From NCBI GenBank assembly GCA_013141435.1, contig JABFQZ010000032.1:1-64000 (forward strand): a stretch of DNA of 64,000 nucleotides. The letters run 5' to 3'. The notes under the pieces are model-generated. The model had not been told where the DNA came from. It worked only from the letters and a program-made list of their open reading frames with translations, and searched no databases. Positions 18,690 through 27,712 of this stretch are shown one piece after another. Made by a program: the position numbers and the translations under genes. Every line of letters begins with the position of its first letter. Position 1 is the first letter of the stretch. This DNA comes from Ferruginibacter sp. (GTDB taxonomy: Bacteria; Bacteroidota; Bacteroidia; Chitinophagales; Chitinophagaceae).

Positions 18690-19673
18690 TTATTCTTCCT
18701 CTTGCCTACCAATCATTTTTCCACCTGCATTCCATTTGTTATTAAGCTCTTCAAACTCTTTAGTATCTTCCTCATTAAATTTTTGCGTTACCAAGCTTTT
18801 TAAATTTGGCTGCCCCGCATTTACCCATGCTGTGTACCAAAAAGATGCAATACTTTGTATAGAAAGGCGCATACGCCTTTCTATCATTCCATTTAATTTT
18901 TTATCGAAAGCTAAACTAAATGAGGTAGAGTATTGTTTTATGGTTTTACCTTTTCTATCTTCAAAAGAAAATTTTTTATCGGCCGAAAACTCTTTCGTAA
19001 GCTCTCTTTCAAACCGCAAAACACTGTCACTTGCATTAGCACTTTCCAGCACTCTATCCCAAATGTATTTACCAGGGTCTTTTATGTAAAAAGCTTTTCC
19101 TATCATAAAATCCCATTGTTTATCTGCTATTAATTCTGGCACCCGGCTTTCCCAAAAACCGTGTATGCCTTTTTGATTTGTGTATTGCCCATTGTGGTTG
19201 CTATTGGCATGTAGTGGTACATGAGAGTCGGCAATATAATGTCCAATTTCAGCACTGTTTTTCATAATACTACTGTAGTTTTTTTCTCTGAAAGCCTTTG
19301 TAAGCCTACCAAGCATAACTTGTATATGCCAAGGTACAATACCTTGCGACTGCAAAGTATCTTCCGAAAATTTTGCTACAGCATCGCTCCATTTATGTGG
19401 CAAGTTTGTAAACGGATATTTACCATAATAGTCAATATCTATAAAATGCCTTGGCCCTTCTTCTTTTATTGCATACCTACGCTTATCTGGATCTACAGCA
19501 TGGTCTTCTAAAAAGCCTATGTTTGGTTTAAATAAAACTAGCATTTCTGGGGGTAATAAGTAACAAGCCAAATGATTTATTTTTGGGTGTGCATAAAAAC
19601 CCCAGCAAAAAGAAGATGTGTAAACAAATAGTAAAGAAATTACAAGCAACAATGGCATCAATATTTTTTTCAT
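18690..19673 (-). CDS. zinc-dependent phospholipase C-like protein
   Basis: A 327-residue exported protein with a signal peptide (about residues 1-23). The mature protein begins WGFYAHPKINHLA, the N-terminal tryptophan being a zinc ligand in the phospholipase C / S1-P1 nuclease fold. Further ligands appear in HFIDIDYYG and IGHYIADSHVPLHANSNHNG, the H-x3-D-x-H type motif of the same fold. Both hydrolase types are possible; in Bacteroidota these proteins are usually named zinc-dependent phospholipase C family. It should act in the periplasm or outside the cell. The C-terminal 100 residues are helical and charged. It appears monocistronic. Confidence 0.8.
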   Translation of the reverse strand: MKKILMPLLLVISLLFVYTSSFCWGFYAHPKINHLACYLLPPEMLVLFKPNIGFLEDHAVDPDKRRYAIKEEGPRHFIDIDYYGKYPFTNLPHKWSDAVAKFSEDTLQSQGIVPWHIQVMLGRLTKAFREKNYSSIMKNSAEIGHYIADSHVPLHANSNHNGQYTNQKGIHGFWESRVPELIADKQWDFMIGKAFYIKDPGKYIWDRVLESANASDSVLRFERELTKEFSADKKFSFEDRKGKTIKQYSTSFSLAFDKKLNGMIERRMRLSIQSIASFWYTAWVNAGQPNLKSLVTQKFNEEDTKEFEELNNKWNAGGKMIGRQEEE

Positions 19674-19717
19674 AATAGGAATTGTTTTAAACCGATAATT
19701 TGTAAATAAAAGTTTTA

Positions 19718-20323
19718 TTATTCCTCCGAAACATCTGTTACGCCTCCACTTACAGCAAACTTCATTGTTTGTGCACTTGTAATATTTGTAATTGCTTTTA
19801 TTCTTGCTTTAGGTATAATATACACATTGCCTGCTACCGAATAAGCCATTGGTATATACACAGCTACATAACCCAGTAAGCCAAAATCGTCCATATCATC
19901 TTTAGTAATAAAACCCAAACGCCATACATCGTTATCATCTACATTGGCCAATACATTTTGTGTAAACTTTTTTTTATCGCCTGCAAAAGCTTCAAAAAAA
20001 TCTCTTGTTGTACCATAAATATGTTTTAACCCAGGCATTTTTTGCATTATTTTATCCATAAAATTTACAATACGCCCAGTAATAAAAAAAGAACTAAAAT
20101 AACCTACAACTACAATTACTACTAATATTATTAAAAACCCCAAGCCGTAATTACGCACATGTGTAAACCCCATTTCGTCTTTGTACTGAAAAATAGGTAA
20201 CCAATTATCGATAGTAGAAACTACTACAATCATAGTGTAAAAAGTTATTGCAATAGGTGCAATTATAAGCAAACCTTGAAAAAAGTATTGCAATAGTTTT
20301 CGGTATTCAAATTTATTATCCAT
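19718..20323 (-). CDS. DUF502 membrane protein
   Basis: A 201-residue inner membrane protein of the DUF502 family. Two transmembrane segments lie at about residues 14-38 (FFQGLLIIAPIAITFYTMIV) and 60-82 (LGFLIILVVIVVVGYFSSFF). A soluble domain follows with IYGTTRDFFEAF, GFITKDD and VYIPMAYSVAGNVYII, typical of the family. The ATG at 20323 is preferred to the tracked upstream start because the family begins close to the first membrane helix and a -7 box (TAACTTTG) lies at 20346-20339. The function is unknown. Confidence 0.88.
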   Translation of the reverse strand: MDNKFEYRKLLQYFFQGLLIIAPIAITFYTMIVVVSTIDNWLPIFQYKDEMGFTHVRNYGLGFLIILVVIVVVGYFSSFFITGRIVNFMDKIMQKMPGLKHIYGTTRDFFEAFAGDKKKFTQNVLANVDDNDVWRLGFITKDDMDDFGLLGYVAVYIPMAYSVAGNVYIIPKARIKAITNITSAQTMKFAVSGGVTDVSEE

Positions 20324-20338
20324 TATATATTTATTGTA

Positions 20339-20346
20339 CAAAGTTA
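20339..20346 (-). promoter_or_regulatory. -7 box of the DUF502 gene
   Basis: TAACTTTG on the minus strand fits TAnnTTTG, 15 bases before the ATG at 20323. No -33 element is obvious. Confidence 0.4.
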
Positions 20347-20433
20347 AATCATTATTTGAAGTGAATACACATCTAATTATTAAATTATTGAATACGAAAA
20401 ATGGATGAGTGGTAAAAATAAAATGCAGGAAAC

Positions 20434-20464
20434 TTTGGTTACATTTAAAGTTTTTGTAGTTTTG
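20434..20464 (+). promoter_or_regulatory. promoter of the tetR-efflux operon
   Basis: TTTG (20434-20437), a spacer of exactly 19 bases and TAGTTTTG (20457-20464) match the Bacteroidota consensus. A short dyad, AACTTT ... AAAGTT, overlaps the -33 region and may be the TetR operator. Confidence 0.7.
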
Positions 20465-20475
20465 TGAAAATTTAC

Positions 20476-21105
20476 ATGAAACAGCAAAGTGAAATAGCAG
20501 AAAGGATAAAAAATAAAGCACACGACCTTTTTATGCAATATGGCATACGAACTGTAAGTATGGATGATATTGCTACTAGCTTAGGTATAAGCAAAAAAAC
20601 CATTTACCAATATTTTAAAGATAAAGATGCGTTAACTGAAGCTGTTATTAGCACAGTATGCGAAAACGATGTGTGTATATGTGAAAGAGATAAAAAATTG
20701 GCTGAAAATGCAGTACATGAAATTTTTTTGGTGTTAGATTTTTTAGAAGAAATGTTTAAAGGCATGAACCCATCGGTATTATTTGATTTGCAAAAATATC
20801 ACCCAGTTTCTTTTTCTAAATTTTTAACCCATAAAGATGAATACTTATTTAGCATGATAAAATCAAATTTGCAAAGAGGTGTTGAAGAGGAACTTTATAG
20901 AACTGAAATAGATATTGATGTATTAGCTAAGTATAGGTTAGAAAGTATTATGATTCCTTTCAACCCTATGTTTATGAAAACCATGAATGTAAATATTGCC
21001 GCCATCACAAAAGAAATAACATTACACTATTTATATGGGTTGGTTACACCTGCAGGGTATAAACTGATTATGAAATATAAAAATAGAAAAAGTAAAAAGA
21101 AATAA
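20476..21105 (+). CDS. TetR/AcrR-family regulator
   Basis: A 209-residue TetR-type repressor. The N-terminal helix-turn-helix is IKNKAHDLFMQYGIRTVS followed by MDDIATSLGISKKTIYQYF, and the C-terminal part is the all-helical ligand-binding region. The ATG at 20476 is chosen; the GTG at 20464 in the track overlaps the -7 box. It heads an operon with tolC-, adaptor- and RND-type genes and is very likely the repressor of that pump. Its ligand cannot be predicted. Confidence 0.92.
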   Translation: MKQQSEIAERIKNKAHDLFMQYGIRTVSMDDIATSLGISKKTIYQYFKDKDALTEAVISTVCENDVCICERDKKLAENAVHEIFLVLDFLEEMFKGMNPSVLFDLQKYHPVSFSKFLTHKDEYLFSMIKSNLQRGVEEELYRTEIDIDVLAKYRLESIMIPFNPMFMKTMNVNIAAITKEITLHYLYGLVTPAGYKLIMKYKNRKSKKK

Positions 21106-21110
21106 ATTTT

Positions 21111-22445
21111 ATGAAAAATATAGAATGGAAAATAGTTTATTTATTACCGCTGTTTTTTTTAGGTAACGTAAATTTAAGCGCTCAGCAAAAAAATGAATTT
21201 ACAGTAAAGCAAGCAGTAGAGTATGGCATTAAAAATGCAACCGCTGTAAAAAATGCTTTATTAGATATTAAAATACAAAAACAAACAAATAAAGAAATAG
21301 AAGCACTTGCTTACCCACAATTAAATGCTAGTGGTACTTTTAACGACTTTATTGATATACCAACTAGCCTTTTACCTGGCGAAATATTTCAAATGCCTGG
21401 CACAAGAATACCAGTGCAGTTTGGAACCAAATACAATGCCACAGGTAGTATTGATGCATCACAAATACTTTTTGATGGGCAAGTATTTATTGGTTTGAAG
21501 GCTCGTAAAACAGCTATGCAATTAGCTAATAATATTTCAGAAGTAACTGTAGAGCAAATAAAAGCCAATATTTATAAAATTTATTACCAGTTAGTGGTAG
21601 GCAAAAAGCAAGTATCAAGTGTAGATGCAAATATTGAACGTTTCGAAAAGCTATTAAATGATGTAACACAAATTTACAAACAAGGGTTTGCTGAAAAATT
21701 GGATATTGACAAAGTGCAAGTGCAACTAAATAATTTACGTACCGAAAAAATTAAAATCGATAACCAACTAGAATCTGGAAATGCAGGTCTAAAGTTTTTG
21801 ATGAACATGCCGCAAAAAGATATTTTAGTTTTAACAGATACAGTAAACGAAGAATCTTTGAAAGAAAATATACTCAATGATAACTACGATTATAAAAACA
21901 GAAAAGAATTTGTAATGTTATCAAACATTGCAAAAATGAATGAATATAATATTAGAAGATACAGGCTTAGCAGAATCCCTACTATTGTTGCCTTTGGCTC
22001 TTATCAAAAAAATGCACAACGATCTACATTCGATTTTTTTGGAAAAGGAAACTGGTTTACAACATCATTGGTAGGCTTAAAATTAGCTGCTCCTTTGTTT
22101 GATGGAAATGCCCGTAGAGCAAAAATAAAAAAAGCCCAATTTGAGTTAGAAAAAACAAACAATACTTTGGAGCAAACAAAAGCTAATGTGGACTATGAAG
22201 TAAATGCAGCAAAAATAAAAATAAAATCAGCATTGCTTACAATAGATAATCAAAAGCAAAATGTAACCCTTGCCGAAAAAGTATATAACACTACGAAGAA
22301 AAAATATGAAGCTGGGCTTGGTAGTAATCAAGAAATATACAATGCACAAACAGAGCTTAAAGTAGCCCAAACAAACTACTACGCAGCAATGTACGATGCT
22401 GTAATTGCAAAAATAGATTACCTAAAAGCAGTAGGCAAATTATAA
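21111..22445 (+). CDS. TolC-family outer membrane efflux protein
   Basis: A 444-residue outer membrane channel with a signal peptide ending in NLSAQ. The repeat structure of the family is visible: two halves of long amphipathic helices (FTVKQAVEYGIKNATAV, then IYKIYYQLVVGKKQV; second half KKAQFELEKTNNTLEQ, then YEAGLGSNQEIYNAQTELK). The protein should form a trimer that joins the adaptor and RND pump into one channel through both membranes. It begins five bases after the tetR stop, so the genes are cotranscribed. Confidence 0.93.
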   Translation: MKNIEWKIVYLLPLFFLGNVNLSAQQKNEFTVKQAVEYGIKNATAVKNALLDIKIQKQTNKEIEALAYPQLNASGTFNDFIDIPTSLLPGEIFQMPGTRIPVQFGTKYNATGSIDASQILFDGQVFIGLKARKTAMQLANNISEVTVEQIKANIYKIYYQLVVGKKQVSSVDANIERFEKLLNDVTQIYKQGFAEKLDIDKVQVQLNNLRTEKIKIDNQLESGNAGLKFLMNMPQKDILVLTDTVNEESLKENILNDNYDYKNRKEFVMLSNIAKMNEYNIRRYRLSRIPTIVAFGSYQKNAQRSTFDFFGKGNWFTTSLVGLKLAAPLFDGNARRAKIKKAQFELEKTNNTLEQTKANVDYEVNAAKIKIKSALLTIDNQKQNVTLAEKVYNTTKKKYEAGLGSNQEIYNAQTELKVAQTNYYAAMYDAVIAKIDYLKAVGKL

Positions 22446-22482
22446 AAATTAAGAATAAAATAAAAGAATAAAATATATAATA

Positions 22483-23733
22483 ATGAAAAAATTAATTCCA
22501 TTTTTAATAGGCATTGCACTAGTTTTAACTACAGCATCTTGCTCATCAAAAAAAGATAGAGCAGCAGAACTAAACGATAAAAAAGCGGCTATTGAAAAAC
22601 TAAAAGCAGAAAGTAGCAAAAAGGCAGATGAGTTAAAAAAATTGCAAGATGAGTTAGCAAAAAGTGACACAGCAAATGGTGGTACAGCTAAAGAAAAATT
22701 GGTAGCAACAACTGCTGTAACCGTACAAAACTTTACGCATTATATAGATCTACAAGGAAAAATAGATGCCGATAATATTTCGTACATATCGCCCCGTATG
22801 GGTCCTGGGCAAGTAAAAGCCATTTTTATTAAAGAAGGGCAAATGGTAAAAAAAGGGCAGTTGGTTTTAAAGTTAGATGATGCCATTATACGTCAACAAG
22901 TACAAGCCGTTAAACAACAAGCGTATGCTGCAAAACAACAATTAGAAGGCATTAGAACACAATTGGCATTTGCAAAAAACATTTACACAAGGCAGAATAA
23001 TTTGTGGCAACAAGGCATTGGTACCGAGGTACAATTAATAACTGCTAAAACAAGTGTACAAGGTTTAGAAAACCAACTTGTGGCTGCAACTGAGCAGGTA
23101 AAAGCAGTAGCAGAGCAAATAAATGTAGCAAATGCACAATTAAATACAGCCAATGTTTATAGCGATGTATCTGGTGTTGCTGAGCAAGTAAATATTCGTA
23201 TTGGCGAAACTTTTACTGGCATGAGTGCAATGGGTGCACAAATAAAAATTGTAAACACTTCATCGCTTAAAGTTGTAACTAGTATTCCAGAAAATTATTT
23301 AACAAGGCTACGCACAGGCACACCTGCAGAAGTAACAGTAACAGATATTAATAGAGTATTTAATTCTTCGATTTCGCTTATTAGCCAATCGGTAGATGCT
23401 AACAGAGGTTTTACAGCCGATATTAAAATACCTTTTGATGTAAACCTAAAGCCAAACCAAAGTGCTAAAGTGCGTATTATGGATTATAGTGCTGCCAATG
23501 TAATTGTAATACCTATAAACGTAGTACAAACAGACGAAGTTGGAAAATACGTGTATGTGTTAGTAAAATCGAGCAATGGTAAAGCTACGGCGCAAAAGAA
23601 AAATATAAATATTGGTGAAGTGTATGGAGATAAAGTAGAAGTAAAAACAGGGCTTACAGTAGGCGATTTGTTGATAACAGAAGGCTATCAAAGTGTATAT
23701 GAAGGACAAGGAATAACAAACGAAATTAAATAA
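22483..23733 (+). CDS. RND efflux periplasmic adaptor
   Basis: A 416-residue membrane fusion protein and lipoprotein (signal ending TTASCSS). Residues 25-65 are a charged coiled coil, unusual at this position. The biotinyl-lipoyl half motifs are AIFIKEGQMVKKGQLVLKLDD, with the paired half later (VYSDVSGVAEQVNIRIGE). A helical hairpin lies between them (VKQQAYAAKQQLEGIRTQ). The beta-barrel part follows. It links the TolC-type channel to the RND pump. It ends 193 bases before the pump gene, a gap filled by a tandem repeat. Confidence 0.92.
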   Translation: MKKLIPFLIGIALVLTTASCSSKKDRAAELNDKKAAIEKLKAESSKKADELKKLQDELAKSDTANGGTAKEKLVATTAVTVQNFTHYIDLQGKIDADNISYISPRMGPGQVKAIFIKEGQMVKKGQLVLKLDDAIIRQQVQAVKQQAYAAKQQLEGIRTQLAFAKNIYTRQNNLWQQGIGTEVQLITAKTSVQGLENQLVAATEQVKAVAEQINVANAQLNTANVYSDVSGVAEQVNIRIGETFTGMSAMGAQIKIVNTSSLKVVTSIPENYLTRLRTGTPAEVTVTDINRVFNSSISLISQSVDANRGFTADIKIPFDVNLKPNQSAKVRIMDYSAANVIVIPINVVQTDEVGKYVYVLVKSSNGKATAQKKNINIGEVYGDKVEVKTGLTVGDLLITEGYQSVYEGQGITNEIK

Positions 23734-23734
23734 C

Positions 23735-23883
23735 CTATGTGCACCTATGCGCCTATGATACTATGTGGTAAAACACAAAACACATAGACACAGTAGACAC
23801 ATAGAAACACAATAGAAAAACTATGTGCACCTATGTGCCTATGATACTATGTGTTGAAAAACAAAAACACATAGACACAGTAG
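23735..23883. repeat. tandem repeat with CTATGTG/CACATAG arms
   Basis: Two near-identical copies of about 62 bases (23735-23796 and 23821-23883), 86 bases apart, each begin CTATGTGCACCTATG and end ACACATAGACACAGTAG. Each copy can fold because CTATGTG and CACATAG are complementary. They lie within the efflux operon, between the adaptor and pump genes. Confidence 0.8.
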
Positions 23884-23926
23884 GAAAACAATATTTGAAA
23901 AAAATAATGGCTTTAAAAATATTAAT

Positions 23927-26900
23927 ATGAATAATTTAGTAGAAAAAATAACAAAAAAATTCAAAGAATTTAAGCCCACTTCTTGGTCTATTGATAATAG
24001 AACAGCTATTTACATTATTGCAGCAATAATAACATTGTATGGTGTAAATAAATTTAACACCTTACCCAAAGAGCAATTCCCCGATATAGTAATGCCTACC
24101 ATTAGTATTACAACAATATATGTAGGCAATTCGCCAAAAGATATTGAAAACCTTGTTACAAGACCAATCGAAAAACAACTTAAAGGAATAAGCGGAGCAA
24201 AAGTAAAAAAAATTACCAGTACATCACAAACCGATTACAGCTTAATTATAGTGGAATTTGATAGCGATGTAAAAACAGATTTAGCAAAAGTAAAAGTAAA
24301 AGATGCCATAGATAAAGCAAAAACAGATTTACCAAACGACCTCACATCGCAACCAAATGCACAAGAGTTTGCTTTTAGCGAAATGCCAATAATGTTTGTA
24401 AACGTTAGTGGCGACTACGATGGCGTAAAACTAAAAGAGTATGCCGATAAAATGCAAGATAAATTTGAGGAGCTAACCGAAATTACAAGAGCACAAATTG
24501 TAGGCGCACCCGAAAGAGAAATACAAATAAATGTAGATCCTTATAAAATGCAAGCCGCAAGCATAAGCTATACCGATATTGAAAATGCAATAAGTAGAGA
24601 AAATCATGATATAACTGGTGGGCTTATTACGGTAGGCGATATGAAACGTACAATAAAAGTAAAAGGTCAATTCAAATCATCGCTTGCCTTACAAAATATT
24701 ATAGTAAGAAGCAGCTCCAGAGGTGCATCGCTTTACCTTAGAGATATAGCCGAAATAAAAGATACCATAAAAGAAAAAGACAGCTATGCCAGATTAAATG
24801 GCAAAAATGTAGTAACAATAAATATTGTAAAACGCAGTGGCGAAAATTTAATAAACGCAGCAGGAAAAGTAAAAGACATTGTTGCAAAAATGCAAAAAGA
24901 TAACGAATTGCCAAGCAATTTGAATGTAGTAATTACAGGCGATCAAAGTAAAATGACAGCCACATCGTTCGACGATTTGGTAAATACAATTATAATAGGA
25001 TTTGTACTTGTTTTATTGGTGCTTATGTTTTTTATGGGTGTTACCAATGCATTTTTTGTAGCATTAAGCGTACCACTAAGTGTATTTGTAGCATTTTTAT
25101 TTTTACCCCTTGGCGATTTTATTGTTGGTTTACCAATTACACTAAATTTTATTGTATTATTTGGGTTATTATTTGGTCTTGGTATTATTGTAGATGATGC
25201 AATTGTGGTTATAGAAAATACACATCGTATTTACAACAATGGCAAAGTAAATATTATCCGAAGTGCCAAAGAAGCAGCTGGCGAAGTATTTATACCTGTG
25301 CTTGCAGGTACAGCCACTACACTTGCGCCATTTTTCCCTTTACTTTTTTGGAAAGGTATTATAGGTAAGTTTATGATTTATTTGCCTACAATGCTCATAC
25401 TTACATTAGCAGCATCGCTTATTGTAGCATTTATTTTTAATCCAGTATTTGCCGTGTCTTTTATGAAGCCAGAGGGCAAAGAGTTCGAAGAAAAAAAATC
25501 ATCAATATTTAATAAATGGTGGTTTTGGGCAGCAATTGCTTTTGGCTTTTTATTTCATGTAAGTGGTTGGCATGGCTTTGCTAATTTCTTATTATTTCTT
25601 GCAGCTATGTCTGTATTAAATAGGTATGTTTTTAATGATATGATACATGCTTTTCAAAATAAAGTATTGCCATCATTAATGAAAAAATACGAAAAATTAT
25701 TAAAATGGATATTAGTAGGTTACCGACCAGTATGGGCTTTCATTTCATTATTTGGTTTATTTGCACTTTCATTTTTATTGCTAATAATGAGTGTAAAAAG
25801 TGGCAGAACGAAAGCTACATTTTTTCCTAGTGGCGATCCTAATTTTATATATGTTTATACCAAATTACCCGTAGGCTCATCTGTAATAAAAACAGATAGC
25901 ATAACCCATATATTAGAAAAAAGAGTACAAAAAATTTTAGCAGCAGAGTTACCAGGTCAGCCAAACGGTATTGTAGAAAGTGTAATAACCAACATTGCTA
26001 ATAGTGCTAATAATCCAAGAGATAATAATAGAAGTATTCAATCTAATTTAGGACGAATACAAGTATCTTTTATAGAAGCAGCACACAGAAAAGGAAAACA
26101 AACATTACCTTTTTTGGAAGAGATACGAAAACAAATGAAAGGCATACCAGGTGTAAGTATTGAGGTAGGTAAAGAAGATGGCGGACCACCAACCGACCCA
26201 CCAGTAAATGTAGAAATACAAGGAGATGAGTACGATCAAATAGCAAAAGTTGCCAATAGCTTAAAAAATTATTTAGATACAAACCAAATAGAAGGAATAG
26301 AAAATTTACATTTAGACGTAGATTTGAATAGCCCCGAAATAACTGTAAATATTGACAGAGAAAAAGCAATGTCGCAGGGCTTAAGCACTGGCCAAATTGG
26401 TATGGAAATACGAACAGCAGTATTTGGAAAAGAAGTAAGTAAAATAAAAGATGGTGAAGATGAATATAAAATACAATTACGTTCATCGGATTTAATGCGA
26501 AATAATATTGCCGATTTAATGAATATGCGTATCACATTTATGGATATGAATACCATGGGCATAAAATCGATACCAATTAGCGCTGTAGCTACATTAGATT
26601 ATACAAACACATCTGGTGCCATACTTCGCAAAAATGTAAAACGCACCATACAATTACAATCAAATGTAACCGATCCATCGTTGGTAGCTAAAATAAATGC
26701 CGAGCTTGCAACTAAAATAGATGCATTTAAAGCAATATCAAAAGTGCCAAGCATGGTAAGCATAAAACAATCGGGCCAAAGTGAGCAAGAAGCCGAAACA
26801 TCTAAATTTTTGGGCACAGCACTTTTAATGGCATTGGGTTTAATATTTTTAATATTGGTATTGCAATTTAATGGCCTAAGCAAACCATTTATAGTACTTA

Positions 26901-27478
26901 CCGAAATATTTTTTTCGGTAATAGGTGTAATACTTGGCTATGCCATTACAGGTATGACAATTGCCAGCATAATGTTTGGTGTAGGCATTATTGGGCTTGC
27001 AGGCATTGTAATAAAAAACGGAATTTTGTTAATAGAATTTACCGACGAATTAAGAGGAAGAGGAATGAAAACAAGAGCAGCAGTAATAGAAGCTGGCAAA
27101 ATTAGAATTATACCCGTAATGCTTACCGCTATTGCAACCATGCTAGGTTTATTGCCTCTAGCTGTAGGGTTCAATATAGATTTTGTTTCGCTATTTCAGC
27201 ACCTAAATCCGCATATTTTCTTTGGTGGTGATAGCGTTGTTTTTTGGGGTCCATTAAGCTGGACAATTATATTTGGTTTAATATTTGCATTTTTTCTTAC
27301 ACTAGTAATGGTACCAAGTATGTACCTCATTGCCGAAAGATTAAAACGCCCAATGGAAAAATTTTATGGCGGCAAATGGATAGGAATATTAGGATTTACA
27401 GGACCACTCTTTTTTATATTTGTAGGCTTAATGTATTTTGTAAAAAAAATACAAGGCAAAAAAGTATGGCTAGGGTAA
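23927..27478 (+). CDS. RND efflux transporter permease
   Basis: A 1183-residue inner membrane proton antiporter of the AcrB/HAE type. It has the two large periplasmic loops and two sets of six helices of the family. The proton-relay motif of helix 4 is GLGIIVDDAIVVIENTHRI; helix 10 has GLAGIVIKNGILLIEFTDE. It is longer than typical pumps (about 1040 residues): there is an extra hydrophobic stretch near residues 525-570 (WWFWAAIAFGFLFHVSGW) and another tail of about 40 residues at the C terminus. It works with the adaptor and TolC-type channel of the same operon to export drugs or metabolites. Confidence 0.93.
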   Translation: MNNLVEKITKKFKEFKPTSWSIDNRTAIYIIAAIITLYGVNKFNTLPKEQFPDIVMPTISITTIYVGNSPKDIENLVTRPIEKQLKGISGAKVKKITSTSQTDYSLIIVEFDSDVKTDLAKVKVKDAIDKAKTDLPNDLTSQPNAQEFAFSEMPIMFVNVSGDYDGVKLKEYADKMQDKFEELTEITRAQIVGAPEREIQINVDPYKMQAASISYTDIENAISRENHDITGGLITVGDMKRTIKVKGQFKSSLALQNIIVRSSSRGASLYLRDIAEIKDTIKEKDSYARLNGKNVVTINIVKRSGENLINAAGKVKDIVAKMQKDNELPSNLNVVITGDQSKMTATSFDDLVNTIIIGFVLVLLVLMFFMGVTNAFFVALSVPLSVFVAFLFLPLGDFIVGLPITLNFIVLFGLLFGLGIIVDDAIVVIENTHRIYNNGKVNIIRSAKEAAGEVFIPVLAGTATTLAPFFPLLFWKGIIGKFMIYLPTMLILTLAASLIVAFIFNPVFAVSFMKPEGKEFEEKKSSIFNKWWFWAAIAFGFLFHVSGWHGFANFLLFLAAMSVLNRYVFNDMIHAFQNKVLPSLMKKYEKLLKWILVGYRPVWAFISLFGLFALSFLLLIMSVKSGRTKATFFPSGDPNFIYVYTKLPVGSSVIKTDSITHILEKRVQKILAAELPGQPNGIVESVITNIANSANNPRDNNRSIQSNLGRIQVSFIEAAHRKGKQTLPFLEEIRKQMKGIPGVSIEVGKEDGGPPTDPPVNVEIQGDEYDQIAKVANSLKNYLDTNQIEGIENLHLDVDLNSPEITVNIDREKAMSQGLSTGQIGMEIRTAVFGKEVSKIKDGEDEYKIQLRSSDLMRNNIADLMNMRITFMDMNTMGIKSIPISAVATLDYTNTSGAILRKNVKRTIQLQSNVTDPSLVAKINAELATKIDAFKAISKVPSMVSIKQSGQSEQEAETSKFLGTALLMALGLIFLILVLQFNGLSKPFIVLTEIFFSVIGVILGYAITGMTIASIMFGVGIIGLAGIVIKNGILLIEFTDELRGRGMKTRAAVIEAGKIRIIPVMLTAIATMLGLLPLAVGFNIDFVSLFQHLNPHIFFGGDSVVFWGPLSWTIIFGLIFAFFLTLVMVPSMYLIAERLKRPMEKFYGGKWIGILGFTGPLFFIFVGLMYFVKKIQGKKVWLG

Positions 27479-27510
27479 AATAAAAGTACAAAAAAATTAA
27501 AACTATTTTT

Positions 27511-27541
27511 TAAGCCATCTACTTAAGATGGCTTTTTTTTT
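27511..27541 (+). terminator. terminator of the efflux operon
   Basis: The 9-bp stem AAGCCATCT / AGATGGCTT with a five-base loop is followed by a run of T. It lies about 35 bases after the pump stop codon. The short ORF 27528-27716 begins within it and is not taken as a gene. Confidence 0.85.
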
Positions 27542-27712
27542 ATATCTTAGTTTTTGCTTAGCAAAAATATTTATTTGTTTGCCAGCATTTGTTTTTATGG
27601 CATCATTAGTGGCGTCGCACATTTCGGCAGTAGTACAATTGGCATCTTTTTTAAAACTAGTAAAAAATATTTTTAATATAAAAGCAAAATATAAAAACCA
27701 AAATTTAATATC

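Noticed and set aside
23735-23883. CRISPR array
   Set aside because: There are only two copies, with internal inverted arms and a short non-unique spacer, and no cas genes.
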